A stretch of DNA of 64,000 bases, from NCBI GenBank assembly GCA_026545765.1, contig CM048843.1, forward strand, positions 15,963,200 through 16,027,199. The letters run 5' to 3'. A program made the position numbers and the translations under genes. The notes under the pieces are model-generated. The model saw only the letters and a program-made list of their open reading frames with translations. It was not told the origin of the DNA and made no database searches. The number at the start of each line of letters is the position of its first letter. The stretch's first letter is position 1. The stretch is from Plantago major (lineage: Eukaryota; Streptophyta; Magnoliopsida; Lamiales; Plantaginaceae). Positions 24,278-36,559 of the stretch are shown here, in pieces.

Positions 24278-24278
<1 letters not shown>
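21797..24278. other. Intergenic region upstream of SnRK2 copy 1
   Basis: AT-rich sequence with one imperfect tandem duplication (23041-23250). The last 500 bp form the SnRK2 promoter and leader, which is recognisably similar to the leader of the second copy (both contain an AGCTGCATCGAG block). No gene is seen in 21.8-23.7 kb. Confidence 0.6.
23041..23250. repeat. Imperfect 112-bp tandem duplication
   Basis: Two adjacent copies each contain GATAGGTC, ATACGAC, TAACTCTGTG and CATTGGAAGAAAGAACTCG in the same order. Units start near 23041 and 23153. Confidence 0.8.
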
Positions 24279-24310
<32 letters not shown>

Positions 24311-27050
24311 GTCTGGAAATTTTGGTGTGGCAAGGCTTATGAGAAACAAGGAGACCAAAGAGCTTGTGGCTATGAAGTACATTGAAAGAGGACATAAGGT
24401 ATGGATGATGTGTATTTTGGAGTTGATTCTTTTATGTTTGCTGTTTTTATTTGGTAGATGTGTAATAATTGTGTTATAATTTTAGAGTTAATTCTTTAAG
24501 TAATACTTTTGAGTGCTTTAAATTATCATGATGGTTGGTAGTGGAAATGAAATCATGAGTTATATACACTTGAATCTATATGAATCTGAGTCTCATCATT
24601 GGTTTTTGGTGTAGATTGATGAGAATGTGGCTCGAGAGATTATCAATCATAGATCACTCAGGCATCCCAACATAATCAGATTCAAGGAGGTGAGGAGCAA
24701 TTTGATTTTTGTAGGTTTCTTCCGGAGCTTTGTTGCTCAATTATGCTGACTTGTGGTTTGGTCTAATTGATGTACAGGTGGTTCTGACGCCTACGCACTT
24801 GGCTATCGTCATGGAGTATGCTGCTGGTGGAGAGCTGTTTGAGAGAATCTGCAATGCTGGACGGTTCAGTGAAGATGAGGTATAACCGTTTCATTTTTGG
24901 ACTGCATTTGTTTTAGAGTTGGATACTGATGAATAATTAATCTCTCGCACATATTAAATATGGTCGTCTGTTTTCTACCTGTATTGTATAGGCCAGGTAC
25001 TTTTTCCAGCAGCTCATATCTGGAGTCAACTTCTGCCATGCCCTGGTGATCATACTCAGATACATGGATATTATAAACTGCTTTAGTTTCTGGAATACCA
25101 TTGCCCTTTTAACGTTACAAGACTCCTAACTATGTTATTCTGTTTCTTTGCACTGCAGCAAATATGCCATCGTGATCTGAAACTGGAGAATACCCTTCTG
25201 GACGGAAGCCCTGCTCCACGTCTGAAAATCTGTGATTTTGGCTACTCAAAGGTAAAAAGTTGCTGCCTATTTGTATTTCATGTTCTTGGATGTATTGTGC
25301 AGTAACAACGCTATCTTGTCTATGAGGATAAAGCTGCAGAAACTAACTTATTTACTTCCGTTAGTCATCTCTGCTTCATTCAAGGCCCAAATCAACAGTT
25401 GGCACCCCTGCCTATATCGCTCCGGAGGTTTTATCTAGAAGAGAGTATGATGGAAAAGTAAGTGCAATCTTGTATACCCATGGTTGATCTCTATGTTACA
25501 CTCTTAGTTTTTGTGATGATACACATATACCATGATAATACAGTTACTTTCGTCATGTGAATGCACGTTTATAAGTGTATAGATTAGCACTATAGCCAAT
25601 TGAACAGATTTCACTTTGCTTCATTTGGTAACTTTGTTCAAGTTGAATCCAGTTGGCTGATGTATGGTCTTGCGGAGTTACATTGTATGTTATGCTGGTT
25701 GGAGCATATCCTTTCGAAGATCAAGAAGACCCAAAGAACTTTAGAAAAACTATCCAGGTAAATCCTCTCTTTTTTTTTTTTTTTTTGACTTGGTTCTTCA
25801 TTTTAGTTAATCTTCATGTTTAAGTAGTCCTGATATGTGTTTTGCTGACTTTCAGAGGATAATGGCTGTTCAGTACAAAATCCCCGACTATGTCCACATA
25901 TCTCAAGACTGCAGGCACCTACTCTCCCGCATATTTGTCGCAAACCCTAATAGGGTAAGCAATAACTTTACTAGAACTCCAATGCCAATACATCTTTATA
26001 AAATGAAAAAAATGTGCTGCATCTTACTTTCTATGTAAGTTGTGATCTGTTATATAAGGTTGGGTATAATGAAATATGCTTATATAAGTTGGGGTATAAA
26101 TTTGCTTACTGTTTTAAGAGTTATGACTTGGTTATCTACTTTGCTTTGATCATAGGACTTGATGCACTTGCATCTCGAACACTTAATGTTTCATTTGCTC
26201 TTTCTCTCCTTTTCATGATGACCAACCAACTGTCCAAGTACGTGACTTGTTGGTTATATATGCATTTGGAATTTTGGATAACTTGAACTCTCCCGATACT
26301 ATTGGTACTATTGCTTCAACTTGTTTTATCTATGGTAATATCAACACAACTGCATCCTTCATTTATTATATATCTCGAGTTGATTTACTTGAACTTCTTG
26401 TTGTTGTATATTTCATCCATTTCATTGTCATAATCTCTCTGGTCTTTCTGTGTGGGCTACCTATCAGCAATTCAGCATTATAAATCTTTTCAGATATTTG
26501 CACTCTAAACCCATGTACGTCGTGCATGTAGTGTGTGCGTGTTAGCTGCTTCCCCTATACCTTGAGAAATTACATGCACCACTTCTAGTTTTTTGGTATG
26601 ATTACATTATACCTGCATGAAAGGTGATATCTACTACCTCTCGCAGCTCTACTGTTACACCTGTGGGAGGCTTCAACTATTTTCTTATATTCACCTATAA
26701 CCATGCGACTATTATCTTTTGTGCAGAGAGTTACCATAAAAGAAATTAAGTCACACCCGTGGTTCCTGAAGAACTTACCAAGGGAGCTAACTGATGCTGC
26801 TCAAATAATGTACTATCGCAAAGAGAACCCTACATATTCCCTTCAGAGCGAGGAAGAGATCATGAAAATTGTGGAGGAGGCTAAAGCCCCCCCTCCAGCC
26901 TCCCGTCCAGTTGCAGGATTTGGCTGGGCAGGTGAAGAGGACGAAGACAAAGAGGAAGATGTTGATGAGGAGGAGTTGGAACAAGATGAAGACGAGTATG
27001 ATAAGCAAGTGAAGGCTGTTCATGCAAGCGGAGAGGTGCGTCTCGCCTGA
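24279..27050 (+). CDS. SnRK2: SnRK2 protein kinase, subclass I (copy 1)
   Basis: A complete nine-exon Ser/Thr kinase of 354 aa. Exons: 24279-24398, 24615-24689, 24778-24879, 24992-25045, 25159-25251, 25365-25457, 25653-25757, 25856-25954, 26727-27050. SnRK2 kinases transduce osmotic and ABA-related stress. Visible motifs are the Gly loop [10 protein letters not shown], the ATP lysine in [18 protein letters not shown], the DFGYSK metal site, the activation segment [21 protein letters not shown] and [11 protein letters not shown]. The C-terminus has the SnRK2 box (ELTDAAQ) and an acidic tail of Asp/Glu ending [12 protein letters not shown]. This follows Arabidopsis SnRK2.4/2.10, the ABA-independent subclass I that acts on roots and mRNA decay. 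Intron 8 is long (772 bp). No lesions are seen. It lies about 3.1 kb upstream of a paralogue on the same strand. Confidence 0.95.
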
Positions 27051-30000
27051 TCTGTCCGTTGGAAAGAAAATATATTTTAGTTTGAAAACTTTTCGTGATT
27101 GTAAAAAAAAGCTTGGTTCGTGGGACATCGGTTTCTTTATTCTGTAAATTTACAGTGTGTGCAGTGTGCTTAGTTATGCATTTTACATAACTATGAGGTA
27201 AAGAAAGGATGAAGAAGAAAAAAGCTTGGTGAAGTATGACTGTCTGCATAGGACATGCATGTATGGAGATGTTTGTTTGTTGAAGGTTGTGTATTTTGCT
27301 GTCAGGAATCAGGATGGTATTTGGCCGATGGCTATATATAGTCGTATTTTTCGTGTAACCGTTTATGGTGAAATTTTTTCACCCTTTCCCGGGTCATGTT
27401 ATTAGTATAGTATAAGTATGAAATAGTAAATTTTATGGATGTCGGTTATATCAACCTTACCAGGTCGTTTCACCTTGTTACTACTACTTGTCAGTAGCAT
27501 GTTAAACTTTCGTCTTTGTTTGAGACAAGTCTTAGGTTTTCTTCATTTGAAAAATCATTAATTATAGTTCAGATTAGTTTCGCTTAGTTGTTTTATATAC
27601 TATAAATAAATTCAGATTAGTTCAGACATAGAGAACATAACGAGTCTTAAATGACCAGTTCACTTTGCCATGCACGTGTTAATTGTTTTAGCATCATTAA
27701 TTTCACCATGTTTTTACCTGATTTAATATTCAGTAACGTCATACTATTCACCCGTTAAACTAAAAACAACGTATTATAACACTATTCATCTATTAATTCA
27801 GAAACACTCGATTATTTGGCATAAGACTTTAATATAGTTTTTGTAACAGACCTTTAACAATTAAATAATAACTCTCAATTTTATGTGAGTGGAATAGTGA
27901 TTTGAACATTGACTTAACAAGTTTTTAGTTGCAAATATTAGTTTCCAAATTAACCATATATTTAGATGTTTCTCATATTATCAAAATGAAAACAAAGTGC
28001 AACTTCTAAAGCCAGTAAATTAGTTTGAAACATGTGATTAAAGAAAAAGCGTGACATGAAAAGGTGAAGATAATGAAAAGGTAATGATGAAGATTGAAGG
28101 GTCCTTCGATTATGCTAAACATCGATAGTATATTTTTAAAACTTAGTTAAATATATCCACTGATCTTGATGTTCTGTTACAGGTCCATATTGTCGTTGTT
28201 TGGTGGAGAATTGAGCTAACTGGTCGTTAAAAAAATCATGAACTGATTGAGAGTTGTAGTAAGCAAACAAGAATATGGAGATCTATAAATTATTATTTAA
28301 AATGGTTTAGAAGAAAGTTTACATCTACCGTTAGTTATGATGATAGCAACATTAGTGGAGCAAGTCTTTGGCAATCTTGTGGGATCATTTTTTATTTTTT
28401 TCATTATTTTGACAATTTGCTAAAGATGCCGGAGAGAAAATTCAAGCTACTCACTATTTGAAAGAAAATTCAAGCAACTCACTAGGCCTCCTTATGTGGA
28501 GGAAATTCAAGGAATGAAATCCAGAGACGTTTGAAATGAGAGAATGTCGGACTAGTTTAGCCCAACTAGGTCTCATTAGCCAATCTTGTGGTAACCGGTA
28601 GATAAGATAGGTGACGATATAATTGAATAACCTTTACCTATAATGTCTCGAAAGGAAACATTATTCTAGTATTAAGTTTTAACACTCCATTTGTCCCATG
28701 AAACTATATGTTTTTTTTAGTGTCTCATGAAACCATACATATTTTCCTTCTTGAGTGTCCCATCCCATAAAAGTAAGGTTTTCTGCATCTTAATCTAAAT
28801 CGATTTTTAAAAGGCCTTTTAGATTTTTAGCAGGTCAAGTTTGAACCAAACAACTTGAATTGTGAGTCCGGATTGGGCTTACTCAAGGCCGACTAACTTT
28901 GACTTTTTTTTGAGAATCCGACTAACTTTGACTTGTATTTACACTTATTGCCTCTTTTATTTATTTCAAATTTTGGAAAATAATAAAATATTTTATTTTC
29001 ATTTTACGTCAATTCAGAAAATTGAGATATAAATATCTCTCCTTTATTATTTAAATAAAAGGTGTCTTCAGGATTTTTTTTTCTTCTACAATCCATATTC
29101 TGTATCTCTAACGACTCGACCATCAATCGATCGAGATCCAACATTTTCAACCAACGTGGTTGTTAATTTTCAAGTGGTATGTTGGCCCTACTGTTATGTA
29201 CTTTCGCGCACACTTCGTTGTTATGTACTTTCGCGCACACTTCGTTCTTCTGTGCGCCACCAAAAAACTTTATGGTGGATGAGTATCACCAAAATTGATC
29301 CAAAACAGACACGGTTAACTTTGAAATGAGATGGAAATCATGGAAATATATCATACTTTCGCTTTCATTTACAAATTCCAACTATACGTGTCCTCTGCAT
29401 TTCTTTTATACTATTTCTTTTGGTATGATATTGAACTTATTTCCCTTTCTTTAATATTTCCAAATACGTGTCTCCTTGTATCTTATTTAACTTTTTTGGG
29501 GAAATTGAAATCTAACAGTATCTCCCATTCTTTCATTCCATATAAAAGTCTGACTGGAAAGAATTGTTCCTCAGAATCTCAAAATCACGAGAAAAGTTAA
29601 TTTCATGCACCATATTGCACTCTTTTCACACATCAACCCACTACTAGCTACATATTCCTTGCTTTTCTTTCAATCCCAGTAACAAAATTCATTCTTTTTC
29701 CTGTTTCCAACTCAAAAACCATTTCAATCCCTATAAAGATGCAGTCTTTTCTCAATCTTTAGACTTTTTCTGGAAACCCTAATCCCCAAATCTTAGACGA
29801 GTGATTCATAGCGTTTTTCTGTTTTTTCTTGCCCCCCTTATCGAATTGGGAGCACCCACCACCACTTCCTTCTGGAATTGAGCTCTTTTAGCTGCATCGA
29901 GATATCCATTTACAGTTGAGGTACAGAAACAGCGAGTTTGAGCTGAATTTAGCATGATCCTGCTTCAGTTTTTTTACAACTTATAGTAAAGTCTTTGTAT

Positions 30001-30155
30001 TTTCACATTTGGTTCTAAATTTAGCTATTAATTATTGAGCTGTAGTGCTGTACTGTTGAGTTACAGCAGGGTGTTAAATCTTGCTTAAAACTTTTAGTGG
30101 GCTTTGTGAATCTAAGAAGATTATTGTGGCAGTTAGTGTGAAGAAAGGAGCAAAG
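27051..30155. other. Spacer between the two SnRK2 genes
   Basis: It holds the 3' UTR of copy 1, AT-rich DNA, a one-sided MITE-like end near 28686 (CACTCCATTTGTCCCATGAAA), a 27-bp tandem duplicate (29193-29246) and the promoter and leader of copy 2. No additional gene was found. Confidence 0.6.
29193..29246. repeat. Exact 27-bp tandem duplication
   Basis: The unit beginning GTTATGTACTTTCGCGCACA occurs twice head to tail. Confidence 0.9.
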
Positions 30156-30187
<32 letters not shown>

Positions 30188-32551
30188 GTCTGGGAATTTT
30201 GGTGTGGCAAGGCTTATGAGAAACAAGGAAACCAAAGAGCTTGTGGCTATGAAGTACATTGAAAGAGGACATAAGGTCTGCATTGTATATGTCTTATCTT
30301 TATGTAAATGCTATTTGTATTGTGGGGTTGTGGCTAGTCCTTCGTGTTTAAGGTAATGCCTGTCTGTACTCACATTTAATGTCTTAGCTTTTCATGGGTT
30401 TGGTAATCATGTAACTGGAGTCTGTATTTCCTAAGTTATCGAGTCTCATTTTTCGGTATTGCTGTAGATTGATGAGAATGTGGCTCGAGAGATCATAAAC
30501 CATAGATCACTTCGTCATCCCAACATAATCCGATTCAAGGAGGTGATGAGTCTTTATCCTGTGAAGTTCCTTTGTTATTACTTGAAGTTGTATTGTTTTG
30601 ACATTGGGGCTGTGGTTTTTGATGTACAGGTAGTGTTGACTCCCACTCATCTAGCTATTGTCATGGAGTATGCTGCTGGTGGAGAACTATTTGAAAGAAT
30701 TTGCAATGCTGGGCGATTTAGTGAAGATGAGGTATCAACGTTTAATCATTAATGTAGTGGCAAATTTGAAGTTGGGGATTCGTCTGTTCTACTTGAAACA
30801 AAATTTCTTCTGTACATGTTGAATTTGCTCATATGTTTTTACCTGTATATCAGGCAAGGTACTTCTTCCAGCAGCTTATTTCTGGAGTTAACTTCTGCCA
30901 TGCCATGGTGAGGGATGGTTAAATTATATGTATGGGAACTTGCTGTAATCTTCTGTATCAAAGTGTTGATTATATTTAGATTGCTAATTAGGATTAATAA
31001 AATGTGATCTGCAGCAAATTTGCCACCGTGATTTGAAGCTGGAAAATACCCTTTTGGACGGAAGCCCTGCACCGCGCCTCAAAATCTGTGATTTCGGGTA
31101 CTCGAAGGTAATAAACAGTTATATTTAACTTTGTGATTTCTTGCTTTTATAGTACTTCCAGCAGTCATTGTAATATTAAGATGAATATGCACGTGCTTAT
31201 TTTTCTTGTTTTGTTTATGCTGTTTTAGTCATCTTTGCTTCATTCAAGGCCCAAGTCTACAGTTGGCACTCCTGCTTATATTGCTCCAGAGGTCCTATCG
31301 AGAAGAGAATATGATGGAAAGGTTGGCATTTATCCTGTTTTGTGGTTGGATGTTATATTGCCGGTCGTACCTAAATTACTCGTGTTTTCTTCATTTGGAT
31401 GATTCTGTTCTGTTATTTGGGTAAATTTATATCTCTACTTCATTTCCTATAAGGAGATACGCAATTATGTGTACATGATTTATATGTGGCAAATGAAAAA
31501 TCCCATCTGCCTTTTGTTTACTTTACATTGCCACTTTCGCTAACTTTGCATTGTCTGTGTCCAGCTGGCTGATGTATGGTCATGTGGAGTGACCCTTTAT
31601 GTTATGCTTGTTGGAGCATATCCTTTTGAAGATCAAGAAGATCCAAAGAACTTCAGGAAAACTATCCAAGTAAGCTTTTCGTCTCTCTAATGCCTCAAGC
31701 CCTCGCTTCATAATGGAGTATTATCACATGAATGTGTACAACAATTTGGTGCTAATATATGTGCTTCGATGTTGCTTTCAGAGGATAATGGCCGTTCAGT
31801 ACAAGATCCCTGACTATGTCCACATAACTCAAGATTGCCGGCACCTTCTTTCTCGCATATTTGTTGCCAATCCATCTAGGGTACGTATTACTTTCTGAAA
31901 GTTATAAAAAACCTCCTATCTGTTCTTGTGGTGACTGCTCAATGAGAACCTACTTCATTGATAAGTCTGAAAACTAGAACTTTTGTAGAAGTGGGACTTC
32001 TGATGTGAAGACGGATTAAAAAATTCTGAAATTAATGAGATTACACATACTGTCTCTGTCGATACATTTAATTTAGAACCTCTATCATTCTCCATAGGGT
32101 CTACATTTATATGCCTGAATGCTCCATTTCACGGCAACCATCATATCGTTGAACTAGTTTCCAGGGATGTTTTGGTACAGCTTCTACTAGTCATATAATA
32201 TGAGTATCATCTTTTCTGCAGAGAATTACACTTAAAGAAATCAAGGCACACCCATGGTTTCTGAAGAATTTACCTAGGGAACTTACAGATGCTGCTCAAG
32301 TTGCATATTACCGTAAAGAACACCCAACCTTTTCCCTTCAAAGCGAGGAAGAGATCATGAAAATTGTGGAAGAGGCCAAAGCCCCTCCTGCGGCAACCCG
32401 TCCTGTTCGTGGCTTTGGTTGGGGAGGAGTGGAGGATGAAGACAAGGAAGAAGATGTAGATGAGGAGGATTTGGAAGAAGAAGATGAGGAAGACGAGTAC
32501 GAAAAACAAGTAAAGGCTGTTCATGCAAGCGGAGAAGTCCGCCTCACCTGA
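30156..32551 (+). CDS. SnRK2: SnRK2 protein kinase, subclass I (copy 2)
   Basis: The tandem paralogue of the gene at 24279: 356 aa, nine exons. Exons: 30156-30275, 30468-30542, 30630-30731, 30854-30907, 31015-31107, 31229-31321, 31565-31669, 31782-31880, 32222-32551. The first eight exon lengths equal those of copy 1 (120, 75, 102, 54, 93, 93, 105, 99). All kinase motifs are intact, including [23 protein letters not shown] and the [12 protein letters not shown] activation segment. Divergence is concentrated in the last exon, whose acidic tail is slightly longer and ends [12 protein letters not shown]. The start MEKYELVKD is shared. Introns have diverged in sequence, so the duplication is not recent. 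The role is presumably the same stress-kinase family, possibly with partitioned expression. Confidence 0.95.
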
Positions 32552-33175
32552 ACCCTGTCTGTCCAAAAGACGAATACTTCTAGTATATTTTCATTTCTAA
32601 ATGTTATGCTTCTAGTGGCTGGTAAAAAACTAAAAATGCTCAGGTAAATTCATGGATTTGGTTAAAATAAGTCTGTAAATTTCTAGTGTGTGCTAAGGCT
32701 TGTGCATTTTACATGATGAATTGAAGATAGTGGGCATGGCATGTAAACAGTTGCACTGTGAGTTTGTTTTCCTAGAACATTTATGTCATGTTGCAGATTA
32801 TGCTTTGGAGTGATTTATTGATAAATGTTATGTATTTTCATCAAGTACCATCCTATTTGTGTATTTTTCTCATCTGTATTTGTTCACCAGGTTCTCCCAT
32901 CACAAGTGTATGTACAGTCACATTGTTTACATTGATTCCATGTGATATTCCTATTATAGTAGAACCTTCATTTTTTTTCTTAAAACTGTAAAAGGTGAGT
33001 ATATTAATAAAGTTCTTTCTTTTAAAGAGTTTATACACAAGTTGGGATCGTGAATTTTTATAACTAAATCGAGTTTATTGGTACTTCATAAATTTTCCTC
33101 TTTAAGGTTTCTAGGGTTCACTAGGTTCTATCGTATTGACTTGTAAGTGGGCATGGACAAATCCAAAATATAATA

Positions 33176-33401
33176 TTCCTTCCGTTCTTTTTAACGGTTT
33201 ACATTTTGTCATTTTCAGGGTTTTTATTAAAAGTTTAATTTTTCCTGTTTTGAAAACTCAATATCTACATTTATACATTAAATACTCTATTTCATACTTT
33301 ATTCATTATATTTATCCCTCTTACTTTTTCAATACTCTTTCTTTACTTTTTTTTCAATCTACTTACTATTTTATTTCATCTCCTTAAAAGACCGGAGGGA
33401 G
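33176..33401. mobile_element. Stowaway-like MITE, 226 bp
   Basis: The left end TTCCTTCCGTTCTTTTTAAC and the right end GACCGGAGGGAG are inverted, with TA on both sides (33174-33175 and 33402-33403). Confidence 0.7.
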
Positions 33402-33633
33402 TACTACTTACCAGTTGCGTTTTTGTGTAAGAAAACTACACAAAAACTCAATTGGAACTGAGTTTTTAGAATTGAGAAAATTCAATTCTAATTTGTAACC
33501 TAACACTCCGCATGTTTGTGTGACATACAGTCCCATGATAACAAACTGCCATTGTGGGAGTGGTTGTGATGTTTGGTCGTGGGATTTTTTTTTAATTTCA
33601 TTTAAAATCTTTATAGTAGTTGTTTAAAATGTA

Positions 33634-33809
33634 CTCCTTCCATCCCGAACTTAATTTTTCATTTTTTGTTTTGATCTGTTCCAAACTTAACATCCCCTTC
33701 CTTACAATGAAAAATTTATTTTCTACTTTATTCACTCTACTACTTTATTCGCTCTTCTCTTAAACCATGTGCCGGGACCAATGGAAAGTTGAGTCAGAGA
33801 CGGATGAAG
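33634..33809. mobile_element. Stowaway-like MITE, 176 bp
   Basis: The left end CTCCTTCCATCCCGAACTT pairs imperfectly with the right end AAAGTTGAGTCAGAGACGGA. TA flanks both sides. Confidence 0.65.
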
Positions 33810-35135
33810 TATATAATAGTAGGAATATTGAAAAAAAATGTTAACAAAATTCATAATGAAATCAGAAAATAATAATATAACGTATAATTGAAATAATGAA
33901 AGAATGATTAAATTTGAAGTGTTTCAAATATAGTGGTCTATTATAGAGTACGAAAAACTATGAGCATTATATAATTTTTACATTTTTTAAATTCAAATAC
34001 AATAAAAGAAAGAATAAAGTCCGTCCATGTGTCACTCAACAGATTTGCGGGTGACAACCATTAGGTTGGGCTCCCACATGGGCACAACATCAGTGGTAAC
34101 TAGCCAGGCCGCGACCTGACTAGTCACTGAGGCTCCATAGGAGCACCGACGCGGCCGTACCCGACAATATCCCATAAACGACCGTCTTAATTAGGAGGTG
34201 TAGCCAATTGGTCCAAATAATTTTTTAAAATTTGTGGCCAAGTCCAAAAGGATGAAGCATTTGTTTCCTTAAAATTTCCCCAATTCTAAATAATGCTAAA
34301 AGTACTAAAAATTGCTCCGATTCCAATACACTCCCAACAATATTCTCCCATCCTTACCCACGAATTTCATTAATACTAAACTTTCCATTCTAACATTTCG
34401 CTATCAACTTTTATTCATTAGTTATTATTTTTCATTGTAAATCTTCCACCTTACTTAGGAGAGTGGCATAGGGGGCGTCCCCCCAAAAAAAAATTTGAAA
34501 ACGAAAAATTTTATATGTAATATTTTCGTTAATTTAGGATTTTGCCTCCCCTGGCCTAAACCCTGAAATAAACTCATATATATAATTTCGCCCCATCAAG
34601 ATTTGAATTCTGGGTCCGCCCCTGAATAAAATAAACATGAAACTTTTTCCCTGGACGGAGGAAGTATTTAAAATAATCTACAAAAAGTTAATTGTTACAC
34701 CAATCGATTTAATTTTAACTTCAATATCATTTATAAACATTAAAAAAATGAAAAGAAATAAAAGAGGGAAGTTCCACTTCCACATCATCTCCCACTACTC
34801 ACCCTCAAATAATAATCACCAAAATTTCAAATTTTATTAACAATTCATATAACACATTATAAATTATTTGATTACATATAGATGTTTGGCCGTGTACAAT
34901 TTTATACTACCTCCGTGTTGTGTATAGATCAAACACACATTGCTGTGCCTTATTCTTCTTCTACTCATCTGTTCATCAATTCAATCTATCCACACTCCGC
35001 TTTTTAGTCAACCATAGCACTAATTACTTTTTAATCTAGAGTACTTATCTGATTAGTAAACAAATTTCCAAAAATAAACCAGCTGGATCATAAATCCTAT
35101 TCGGACACAAATATATTCATGCGTTATATATGTCT

Positions 35136-35144
35136 ATATATAGA
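35136..35144 (+). promoter_or_regulatory. TATA box of NAC-like gene 1
   Basis: TATATATAG lies about 90 bp upstream of the chosen ATG, at a sensible distance for a short leader. Confidence 0.5.
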
Positions 35145-35227
35145 AACCAGCCCCCTTTTCTTTGTGCATTGTGTTAATTTTGTTCTTCCGTTAGTTGGTG
35201 ATAAGATTACAGAAGAGAGCTAGGACA

Positions 35228-36559
35228 ATGATCAGTGACTTCAGACTTGAGGTCGGGTACAGGTTCTTGCCTACTGACCAAGAACTGATCGGATACTATC
35301 TTAGGAAGAAAATATCTAATCAGGAGACTTATGGTATCCAAATTCCGGAGAGGCAGTTGTACGGCAACCAGCTCCCGTGGGAAGTTCTTACAGAAGACCA
35401 TCCGTGGGTATACTCCGCGGACGAGAAGGAGAAAACAACATATGTTTACTGCAGATTAGCACGGCCGCATGGGGGCTGCAGGGCTGCAAGAACGGCAGGG
35501 TGTGGTACGTGGGTCGGGAGCCAGGTGTGCAATGATGTCCGGTATGGTGGACAAGTTATTGGAAGGAAGAAAAGTTTGACGTTCCAAGGAAGGTTCAACG
35601 TTAACCATGGCAGGTGGAGAATGCACGAGTACTCGATTTGTAATCAAGATTTGGTCCTGTGCAGGATTATAGTCGATCATATTCCTGATCAACAAGGAAA
35701 CCAGACCACCACTGGTATCAATCAAGATAATGGAAACAATGTATACGACCCACAAGTTATAATTGGACAAGAATCGGTACTGTTTCCAGAAGAATTTGTT
35801 AATGCTTCTGTTGATTATAACGCACAGCTTATTGTTGGCGATTTTCGTCAATGTACAACTGCTGCTGATCAAACTATGAATGATGGCGTTCCTAAGCTTC
35901 TGTGTGGGAGTATTCATGATGATCAAGTTATAACTGGAAAACAGGTGGTTTCCAGCATGCCTGAAACTATTGATCAGAGTGGTGGTGATTCAATGTATGA
36001 TCATTATTTTGGTGGTTATTATCACAGTACTGGTGCCTCAACAAGTAACCCGAAGGCCATCTATGATGATTATTTTGATGGTGGTTATCAGAGTACTAGT
36101 GCCTCAACAAGTTATAACGCGAAGGCCATCTATGATGATTATTTTGGTAGTGGTTATCACTCAACAAGTAATACGGAGGCCATCTATGATGATTATTTTG
36201 GTAGTGGTTATCACTCAACAAGTAACACGGAGGCCATCTATGATGATTATTTTGGTGGTGGTTATCAGAGTACCGGTGCCTCAACAAGTAACACGGAGGC
36301 CATCTATGATGATTATTTTGGTGGTGGTTATCAGAGTATTGGTGCCTCAACAAGTAACGCAAAGGCCATCTATGATGATAATCAGTGTCCTTTGTACGAA
36401 TTTATGAATCAAGAGGACTTTGGCCTAGACAGCTGGATACACCTTCTTGAGGAATATGATTTGGAGAATGTTGAAGGTACAAGTGCCGAAGGATTGCCAA
36501 CTCCTCCAATGGACTATCCAACTCCTCGGACTAATCAGGAGCCGCTTTTTCAGCCATGA
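35228..36559 (+). CDS. Divergent NAC-domain protein with Tyr/Asp-rich repeats
   Basis: An intronless gene of 443 aa. Residues 1-150 form a divergent NAC (NAM) DNA-binding domain: GYRFLPTDQELIGYYL (subdomain A), PWEVL..DHPWVYS (B), IGRKKSLTFQGR and RWRMHEYS (D). The usual WKATGKD core of subdomain C is replaced (GTWVGSQV), so DNA contacts may differ. Residues of about 256-386 consist of six repeats around AIYDDYFGGGYQSTGASTSN, followed by the end motif EDFGLDSWIHLLEEYDLENV, a plausible activation region. I chose the ATG at 35228, not 35195, because the paralogue at 47116 starts at the equivalent place. The basic cluster seen in that paralogue is absent here. A 19-bp duplication around the stop has altered the last residues. 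Exact NAC subfamily and targets are unknown. Confidence 0.82.
   Translation: MISDFRLEVGYRFLPTDQELIGYYLRKKISNQETYGIQIPERQLYGNQLPWEVLTEDHPWVYSADEKEKTTYVYCRLARPHGGCRAARTAGCGTWVGSQVCNDVRYGGQVIGRKKSLTFQGRFNVNHGRWRMHEYSICNQDLVLCRIIVDHIPDQQGNQTTTGINQDNGNNVYDPQVIIGQESVLFPEEFVNASVDYNAQLIVGDFRQCTTAADQTMNDGVPKLLCGSIHDDQVITGKQVVSSMPETIDQSGGDSMYDHYFGGYYHSTGASTSNPKAIYDDYFDGGYQSTSASTSYNAKAIYDDYFGSGYHSTSNTEAIYDDYFGSGYHSTSNTEAIYDDYFGGGYQSTGASTSNTEAIYDDYFGGGYQSIGASTSNAKAIYDDNQCPLYEFMNQEDFGLDSWIHLLEEYDLENVEGTSAEGLPTPPMDYPTPRTNQEPLFQP
36055..36384 (+). repeat. In-frame coding tandem repeat (54-69 nt units)
   Basis: The phrase GGCCATCTATGATGAT recurs at about 36055, 36124, 36178, 36232, 36298 and 36364. The spacings of 69, 54, 54, 66 and 66 nt are all multiples of three, so copy-number change keeps the reading frame. 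Confidence 0.9.

Larger units (their letters stand above)
32552..35227. other. Intergenic region between SnRK2 copy 2 and NAC-like gene 1
   Basis: It contains the SnRK2 3' flank, two Stowaway-like MITEs (33176-33401 and 33634-33809), a GC-richer segment at 34050-34190 of unknown nature, and a dispersed fragment at 34440-34620 ending GGGTCCGCCCCTGAAT that resembles 2480-2610. The NAC promoter occupies the last few hundred bases. Confidence 0.55.

Noticed and set aside
28680..28790. MITE end (CACTCCATTTGTCCCATGAAA)
   Set aside because: Only one end was found, without an inverted partner or a TA pair. Mentioned in the spacer only.
35456..35926. 156-aa minus-strand frame
   Set aside because: Antisense shadow of the NAC domain.
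36096..36362. Minus-strand frame rich in SDNHHQNNHHRWPP repeats
   Set aside because: It is the antisense reading of the NAC coding repeat and has no start context or homology.
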